Program-made: the position numbers and the translations under genes | The notes under the pieces: model-generated | Seen by the model: the letters and a program-made list of their open reading frames with translations, nothing else | What the model was told of the DNA's origin: nothing | The model's database searches: none | DNA from: Bradysia coprophila | Lineage: Eukaryota; Arthropoda; Insecta; Diptera; Sciaridae | DNA: 64,000 nt | Direction: 5' to 3' | Assembly: GCF_014529535.1 (NCBI RefSeq) | Contig: NC_050736.1 | Location: 4,588,001 to 4,652,000 of the forward strand | Shown: positions 57,640 to 64,000 of the stretch, one piece after another | Numbering within the stretch: position 1 is the stretch's first letter | Layout: every line of letters begins with the position of its first letter

Positions 57640-58531
57640 TGTTACGTTTTGGAGTTTCGACAGTGGCAACTTAAATCTTCCTTGCTGACCTATCAATTTG
57701 AATCTCCTTTGAACAAAATCGTCTAACAATTGCGACAATTGGCTTGGGTGCAGATGGTGTATTTTATGCTATTTGCACCCGGGTGAAATAGAAATTATGT
57801 TTGACCTCTGACCTGATCTGAATGGTTTCGATTTCCGTGAAAAATTCGATGGCATCAAGGTTTTACTTCAAAGGTACAGAACCGAGAGCAAAATAGTTAT
57901 TCAAATCGTTTCACAGTCTGAGGTAATTTTTTGTTTACAAATTTTAATTGAGAATCTGACCTGGCCTGAAATTTTGCCGAATTTCTTTCCTGATTTGATT
58001 TCAAATGGCAGATGGTGAGGCTATTAATAATAATAGCCGCTATTATACTAATCGTGAGCCATTCGTCTTACTTCATTGTGTCTTAGGAAGGGATCAGTGA
58101 AAACAACTGATGATGGCTAGACCACGCTAGCCTCGGACCGTCACTGACTCCCCAGGTCGAAACAGCGCCTTTGCTTTATTAAATTAAATTCACTTCAAGT
58201 AATCCTTTGGGTAAGGTAAGAGCATCTGCTCTGTTAAGTGCTGTGTTTTCAGTCATTTACTCTATGCATGAAAATGGTTTTTAGTCTAATAGCTTCGCGC
58301 TGTGGGTGAGTTCTAGTGTTGTATTTAGTCCGTTGCAAAAGCGTAACGTTAAAAAACCGGGTGCTGCCACTCCATATGAGAGAAGCCACGAAAACTATAT
58401 TCTGCAACATCTAGACTCCCGGCTTGTGATAAATCTAATCGTTGTATGTACTCCAGACCTTGATCATTTTCTAAGGAATATATTCGAATGCTACACTTCT
58501 ATGAGGGGCTATTTTTGCTACTATCACTGAC
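57640..58531. repeat. Spacer with a dispersed repeat (57785-58010)
   Basis: GAAATAGAAATTATGTTTGACCTCTG, a GATGGCATCAA...TTTTACTTCA block and GCCGAATTTCTTTC are shared in order with 63272-63615, so both are copies of one diverged repeat carrying GACCTGATCTG words of the CAGGTC family. The rest, to 58531, is probably intronic to the minus-strand secreted-protein gene. Confidence 0.55.
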
Positions 58532-58696
58532 CTGCAATCGTGAACGTATCACCGATCTTATTAATCACTTTTAAACGTCTCCAATCGAATCTAATGTCAG
58601 AAGATAGCTCATTCATTGATGAAATATTTTTACACTCAACAAGATCGATCGCACGTGAATTAAAATCGTTATCAATGCGAACATAGGCACACTTTT
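58532..58696 (-). pseudogene. Truncated first exon of the secreted-protein gene
   Basis: Identical to 62515-62679 but cut at the duplication junction, so the ATG and signal peptide are missing. The base triplet just upstream in the new context is an in-frame TGA, so no start is regained. It keeps the donor site. Confidence 0.85.
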
Positions 58697-59683
58697 TCAG
58701 TCAAAGTTACCGCGCATCGGTGGCATTGATGATATACGCACTTCACGCACCATGTTAGCTAAAAGTCAAACTTTCTGTGTTAATAATACAATCAACAACG
58801 AACCGGCAACGGGATCATCGGTACTTCGAGCTAGATCCGATGTGACACTAAATGGCCAACAGTTGTCACAGTCCCATCGAAGGAAGTTGCTGTGGGCAGT
58901 ATCTACCTCGTTACGTAAGAAGAACATCAATTCGCAACATAAAGACTTTACCGCATTCGCTAGTGTGTTGGCGAAGGTTGTCAAACGATTGTTCCTTGAA
59001 ACAAGAGATGAGAGCACGTCGACTAGCGACACTATGATCAGGTAAACGAACAGAGTTTTTTTTTGTCCCATTCGGTCAGCACTAAACTTTCGTCCATTTT
59101 TCTTTACAGAATTGCTGATCGACTGGTATTTTGGGTAGTTCAAGGCAAATCAATCGACGAAATTTACTTAAATGAAAAAATGCGCAAAGAAAATCTTCGT
59201 GCCGCTTCGAAAATTAAATTGAAGGGCTACATAGGACCGGAAGACTACGAAAAGCTGAAGAAACCAATACAAAAAGTCAATTCGAATTTGTTCCTATCTC
59301 AATCATCGACGGACTCGTTCAATTTCAGTCAGCAATCGTTCAGCTTCAGCACCCAGACAACCATATCACAGAACACCGAAGGCTTATTAAATGATCTCTC
59401 GTTAAGTAACAATTGCTTCAACGAAACCAACAGTTTGGGTGCCATGCCGGAAACGGTAAACTATGCATTGTGCGGAAGTTCGTCAAAGAGTAATACCAGC
59501 GGCAGTGTGTTAAGGGAAAATGTACGGGAGAGTGAGCTGAAGCAAAAATCTGGTCAAAAATTGATTGAATTTTCGGGAAAAGACCAGAAAAATGTTAGTC
59601 CATATCACGATAAGGTTTACTTCGTTGGAGGTTCGCGGACTAATATCATGAATGTTAAGCGGCAAATATCATTCGATGCATAA
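58697..59683 (+). pseudogene. 5'-truncated copy of the 839-aa protein gene
   Basis: Holds the second half of exon 4 (58697-59041), the intron and the last exon (59110-59683), identical to the intact gene. Exons 1-3 and the basic K-T-P region are absent. The frame is open a short way into the junction flank (to a TGA about 50 bases upstream) but has no ATG before the M-L-A-K-S-Q residue at 58752. If transcribed it could give only the C-terminal helical domain. Confidence 0.8.
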
Positions 59684-60019
59684 TAGTCACCATGAAGAAG
59701 AGTCTGGGATTCAATTTTTGCACCAACAATTTGCTGTAAATGGGAGCTCTTAAACAATGATGATTCATATCAATGGTAAACGATATTTTATAACAGAAAT
59801 TTTAAATGAATTAAAGACTTTGTGTGAATGAAAAACACTTTCATTGAATCCTCATAGACTTGCGGTACACAACGAGTAAACGGGAAGGTAGAAAGAAAGA
59901 CTTAAACTTAAGTTAAATATTACATATACAACTTTGCAACAGTTACTTTTCCTTGCATAAACTGGCCTAACAATTGGGTAATTCGACAGAAGTGACTTAA
60001 ATCTTACTCGTAAACGAGC

Positions 60020-61616
60020 CATCAGAACAGTCGGAGCGTTTGCTGCGACTGAGCCCCGTACAAACCCGTATATCTATTGCGTACGTGACCCTATTGCGTC
60101 TGTCACCCTACTTTGACCGTAAACCTATTGCGCCGGTTAATGTAGTTAAAGTAAAATTATTATGGAATGTGTACATCTTAGAAATTGCGCATAGCGCAAT
60201 TACGAAGCCCCGTACGACGTTTCTTTCAAATAAAACAAAAATTTCAAATAGCCCTAAAATTTTAATTTATTGAGTATAAATACACATAGGGCCTAGTATC
60301 GACCTCAGTCCGAGGATCCAAATTTTTTTTTTTTCAACTACATTCTATTCGGCCTTTGGTGACCTTCCAGATGAAACAAAAATTACGCAAAACGGATGAA
60401 ATTTGCTCGAGTTATATGTAAAATACACATAGGGCCCTAGTAGCGGCCTTAGTCCGAGGACCCAAATTTAATTTTTTTTCAACAACATTCTATTCGGTGT
60501 TCGATTACCTTCCAAATGAAACAAAAATTACGCAAAACGGATGAAATTTGCTCGAGTTATATGTAAAATACACATAGGGCCCTAGTAGCGGCCTTAGTCC
60601 AAGGACCCAAATTTATTTTTTTTTTCAACAATATTCTATTCGGTGTTCGATTATCTTTCAAATGAAACAAAAATTACGAAAAGCGGATGAAATTTACTCG
60701 AGTTGTATGTAAAATACGCATAGGGCCCTAGTAGCGGCCTAAGTCCGAGGACCCAAATTTAATTTTTTTTTTCAACAACATTCTATTCGGTGTTCGATTA
60801 TCTTTCAAATGAAACAAAAATTACGAAAAACGGATGAAATTTACTCGAGTTGTATGTAAAATACGCATAGGGCCCTAGTAGCGGCCTAAGTCCGAGGACC
60901 CAAATTTAATTTTTTTTTTCAACAACATTCTATTCGGTGTTCGATTATCTTTCAAATGAAACAAAAATTACGAAAAACGGATGAAATTTACTCGAGTTGT
61001 ATGTAAAATACGCATAGGGCCCTAGTAGCGGCCTTAGTCCGAGGACCCAAATTTAATTTTTTTTTCAACTACATTCTATTCGGCCTTTGATTACCTTCCA
61101 AATGACACAAAAATTACGAAAAACGGATTAAATTTACTTGAGTTCTATGTAAAATACACATAGGGCCCTAGTAGCTTTTCACTTCTAAGGCCCTAACTCA
61201 CGGTCCACTCACCCGATTTTAAAAAACTTTTTTTCCTGGATTGGTATTGACAATACCTATCATTTGCCGTGTCATTTACATTTCCATCGTTTATTTTGCC
61301 ATAAATATCACCAAAAGACCTTAAATTACTTAGGTGGCCCTAACTCACGACGGTCCGACCCGAATATGCCCATCTTCGAACTTAGCCTCACTATTTTGAC
61401 TATCTTTCAGGGAAAAAAAAAAAATTTGAAATCGGATTTGATTTACTCAAGATATCGACGTGACGGACAGACGGACAGACGGCCCAAATTTTTATTGCGG
61501 ATTCGTCATCTATGAACATAGGCAAACACTTTGCCCTTACCGTCTGCTTCGAATTCCATCAATTACACACGGCATCGTAATCCTATAAGCCCCTTCGTAC
61601 TTCGTACGGGGCTAAA
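60020..61616. mobile_element. Tandem-repeat-bearing element, duplicated copy
   Basis: Same as 56037-57633 shifted by 3983; it was carried by the segmental duplication and did not insert independently. Confidence 0.8.
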
Positions 61617-62514
61617 AAATGGTGTTACGTTTTGGAGTTTCGACAGTGGCAACTTAAATCTTCCTTGCTGACCTATCAATTTGAATCTCCTTTGAACAAA
61701 ATCGTCTAACAATTGCGACAATTGGCTTGGGTGCAGATGGTGTATTTTATGCTATTTGCACCCGGGTGAAATAGAAATTATGTTTGACCTCTGACCTGAT
61801 CTGAATGGTTTCGATTTCCGTGAAAAATTCGATGGCATCAAGGTTTTACTTCAAAGGTACAGAACCGAGAGCAAAATAGTTATTCAAATCGTTTCACAGT
61901 CTGAGGTAATTTTTTGTTTACAAATTTTAATTGAGAATCTGACCTGGCCTGAAATTTTGCCGAATTTCTTTCCTGATTTGATTTCAAATGGCAGATGGTG
62001 AGGCTATTAATAATAATAGCCGCTATTATACTAATCGTGAGCCATTCGTCTTACTTCATTGTGTCTTAGGAAGGGATCAGTGAAAACAACTGATGATGGC
62101 TAGACCACGCTAGCCTCGGACCGTCACTGACTCCCCAGGTCGAAACAGCGCCTTTGCTTTATTAAATTAAATTCACTTCAAGTAATCCTTTGGGTAAGGT
62201 AAGAGCATCTGCTCTGTTAAGTGCTGTGTTTTCAGTCATTTACTCTATGCATGAAAATGGTTTTTAGTCTAATAGCTTCGCGCTGTGGGTGAGTTCTAGT
62301 GTTGTATTTAGTCCGTTGCAAAAGCGTAACGTTAAAAAACCGGGTGCTGCCACTCCATATGAGAGAAGCCACGAAAACTATATTCTGCAACATCTAGACT
62401 CCCGGCTTGTGATAAATCTAATCGTTGTATGTACTCCAGACCTTGATCATTTTCTAAGGAATATATTCGAATGCTACACTTCTATGAGGGGCTATTTTTG
62501 CTACTATCACTGAC

Positions 62515-62746
62515 CTGCAATCGTGAACGTATCACCGATCTTATTAATCACTTTTAAACGTCTCCAATCGAATCTAATGTCAGAAGATAGCTCATTCATT
62601 GATGAAATATTTTTACACTCAACAAGATCGATCGCACGTGAATTAAAATCGTTATCAATGCGAACATAGGCACACTTTTTCGCGGAAACTGTCTGTGAAG
62701 TTGCCAAGATTGTAGTAAAAATCCAAATTAATTTTGTACAAAACAT
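62515..62746 (-). CDS. Secreted or membrane protein, first coding exon only
   Basis: ATG at 62746 opens a typical signal peptide (M-F-C-T-K-L-I-W-I-F-T-T-I-L-A-T-S) with likely cleavage after V-S-A. The mature part begins K-K-C-A-Y-V and continues with D-L-V-E-C-K-N-I-S and R-F-D-W-R-R-L-K-V-I-N, and the exon ends at a GTCAGT donor at 62514 in phase 1. The C-x-Y...C spacing followed by a W-x-x-L-K-V-x-N strand resembles the N-terminal cap of secreted insect leucine-rich-repeat proteins, but that is only a suggestion. Downstream exons should lie to the left on the minus strand inside or beyond the duplicated segment; I could not identify them. The truncated twin is at 58532-58696. Confidence 0.6.
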
Positions 62747-63682
62747 CTTTCTGCATAGCGACTATTCTACTCACTACCCCGGGAAAAAAGTTGGGTCAGT
62801 GAGAAGCAACACCATTGGAATGCATTGTCTAGTCTAACTTGTCTTCCCTTGTTGAACAAATGACTATTTTGATTTGAACACGTTTTTTGACAACTGTCTC
62901 CTCCGGCATATCTTTCATTATTGCGTGCTATTCGAATTGGTTCTGCAATCTTCTATATATCGTTTCCCCATTACTTTGTGGATATATGATAAAAGCCAGG
63001 ATTGTTATAACATAAGTTGACTGTTCGAGAACTTTCAAAATTGATAGATCATTGGATTCCATCCAATGCGCTAGACAGTGCGTTGATTTCGTCACAAAGA
63101 GAGTACAATTCTCTGGAAGACTTCGGAAACTATTATTGTTGTCTACGATTCCGTTCCCTGAACGGATAGTGAAGTTTTTAATACTTAACAAATTGCGACA
63201 CGAAAGACTTTTAGTCCTAAATGCGAAATGTACTATTTTAACAGTTCGTAATGACAGGTCAGCCTCAGGTGTATCTGAAATAGAAATTATGTTTGACCTC
63301 TGCTCTCACCCGAATTGTTCTGTTTTTTTTTCTTTTCTTTTTGATAAATCCGATGGCATCAATGTTTTGCTTCATAGTAAATACCAAGACCAAAATAGAT
63401 AGCAAATCGTTTCAAATTAACCTGAGAATATATCGGGTCACAGTCTGATGTCAAGTTTAGTTTACATGTCATTCAGGTCACAATCTGACCTGACCCGATA
63501 GTAGGCTTTCGTTCATGGTTGGGATTTATAAGGAACATGTGGAATAGTAATGGGCGCCAGTTGTCAATTCCTCGTTTCGAAAAAAATGCCGAATTTCTTT
63601 CTCGATTTGATTTTAAATTTTTATTTTTCAAAAACAAAAATATTTTTACTTCATTATCGATACATGGACCAAACGAACAATA
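62747..63682. repeat. Spacer with a copy of the CAGGTC-linked dispersed repeat (63272-63615)
   Basis: Shares ordered blocks with 57785-58010 (see that entry) plus AGGTCAGCCTCAGG and GACCTGACCCGATAG words. 62747-63270 is presumably promoter of the secreted-protein gene and shows no clear element. Confidence 0.5.
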
Positions 63683-64000
63683 TCAACCGCCTTTATCCAA
63701 TTTTCTCTTCAATTCACCCATTTTTCTTAAAATAAGCGGATTGACAGCAGCATCAACACACTCGTTTCGCAACGGTTGCTGTTCAGACACCTCCAGACAA
63801 TGTCCCATGAAGTCTTTAAATTGAATGTTTGACCGAACGAATATCGGAATGGATTGGACGAAACAGTTCATCACTCTGCTTGGCAGATCAGATGTTCGTG
63901 CAGCTATCGCAGAATCATATCGGTATCCGTTCCGTAGAGCCGACAAAATTCTAACGATATGTTTCCATTCATTGTTGCTTAAATGTAGAATTCGTTTGAT
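63683..64000 (-). CDS. Last exon of an unrecognised gene, runs off the right end
   Basis: The frame is open from the window edge to a TGA at 63683-63685, 105 codons. It reads I-K-R-I-L-H-L-S-N-N-E-W at the edge, then a helical segment R-I-L-S-A-L-R-N-G-Y and a C-F-V-Q-S-I-P-I-F-V-R stretch, ending in a basic K-R-K-L-D-K tail. Codon choice and mixed amino-acid composition look coding, unlike neighbouring chance frames. I do not recognise the family. The upstream part is outside the window. Confidence 0.5.
   Translation of the reverse strand: MKRILHLSNNEWKHIVRILSALRNGYRYDSAIAARTSDLPSRVMNCFVQSIPIFVRSNIQFKDFMGHCLEVSEQQPLRNECVDAAVNPLILRKMGELKRKLDKGG

Larger units (their letters stand above)
54714..58696. 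repeat. 3983-bp tandem duplication, first unit
   Basis: This unit is repeated head-to-tail at 58697-62679. Every frame compared in the two units is identical at the same offset of 3983 and no difference was seen by eye. The left breakpoint is inside exon 4 of the 839-aa protein gene and the right one inside the first exon of the secreted-protein gene. The breakpoint shares only two or three bases (TC) with the alternative flank. Confidence 0.92.
58697..62679. repeat. 3983-bp tandem duplication, second unit
   Basis: Head-to-tail copy of 54714-58696. It contains the truncated 839-aa protein gene, the tandem-repeat element (60020-61616), the spacer repeat and the first exon of the secreted-protein gene up to residue ~23, from which the intact exon continues into unique sequence. 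Confidence 0.92.

Noticed and set aside
62000-62160. Small palindrome AATAATAGCCGCTATTATA as a possible regulatory site
   Set aside because: Too short to distinguish from chance in this AT-rich context; present in both duplicated units only because of the duplication.

Overview
The window looks like nuclear DNA of an insect, most probably a dipteran. It is AT-rich, has many phase-coherent genes with very short introns (57-75 nt is common), uses AATAAA polyadenylation signals, and encodes animal-type proteins. A fungus-gnat-like (sciaroid) origin is possible, but that is an inference from general character and was not tested.

Layout: 1-19000 is almost gene-free. It carries the last exon of a neuropeptide-type GPCR (2342-2562), a fossil of a retroelement (5.6-6.2 kb) and scattered MITE, SINE and CAGGTC-type repeats. 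An LRRC58-like gene lies on the minus strand at 19176-20305. An intact 1066-aa reverse transcriptase ORF (PHD-like finger, C2H2 finger, RT, CCHC, restriction-like endonuclease) occupies 22206-25406 on the minus strand. An EEF1AKMT4-like lysine methyltransferase is at 26958-27773. From 28.8 to 30.6 kb a 1.64-kb element with seven ~145-bp tandem repeats sits inside a TTAA-type MITE. At 35127-36588 (minus) is a small secreted-protein gene built from about ten tiny exons, most of 42-57 nt in phase 0. From 37 to 46 kb there is a second retroelement fossil and a dense set of inverted-repeat elements. A GPI-anchored or membrane-tethered, cysteine-rich insect ectoprotein lies at 46470-48635. A basic, probably nuclear protein of 839 aa (five exons) is at 52322-55700.

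The right end is dominated by a 3983-bp tandem duplication (54714-58696 and 58697-62679) that appears sequence-identical. It starts inside exon 4 of the nuclear-protein gene and ends inside exon 1 of a convergent secreted-protein gene. One intact version of each gene survives at the outer edges, and a truncated version of each faces the central junction. A further minus-strand exon runs off the right end.

The genes do not form a shared pathway. The recurring theme is mobile DNA: at least six inverted-repeat (MITE-like) families, one of which carries a TATCGATA core and another of which seems to supply the poly(A) signal of the LRRC58-like gene. The strongest candidate for something undescribed is the micro-exon secreted-protein gene. 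All similarity statements come from recognition of protein motifs by eye; no database search was run.
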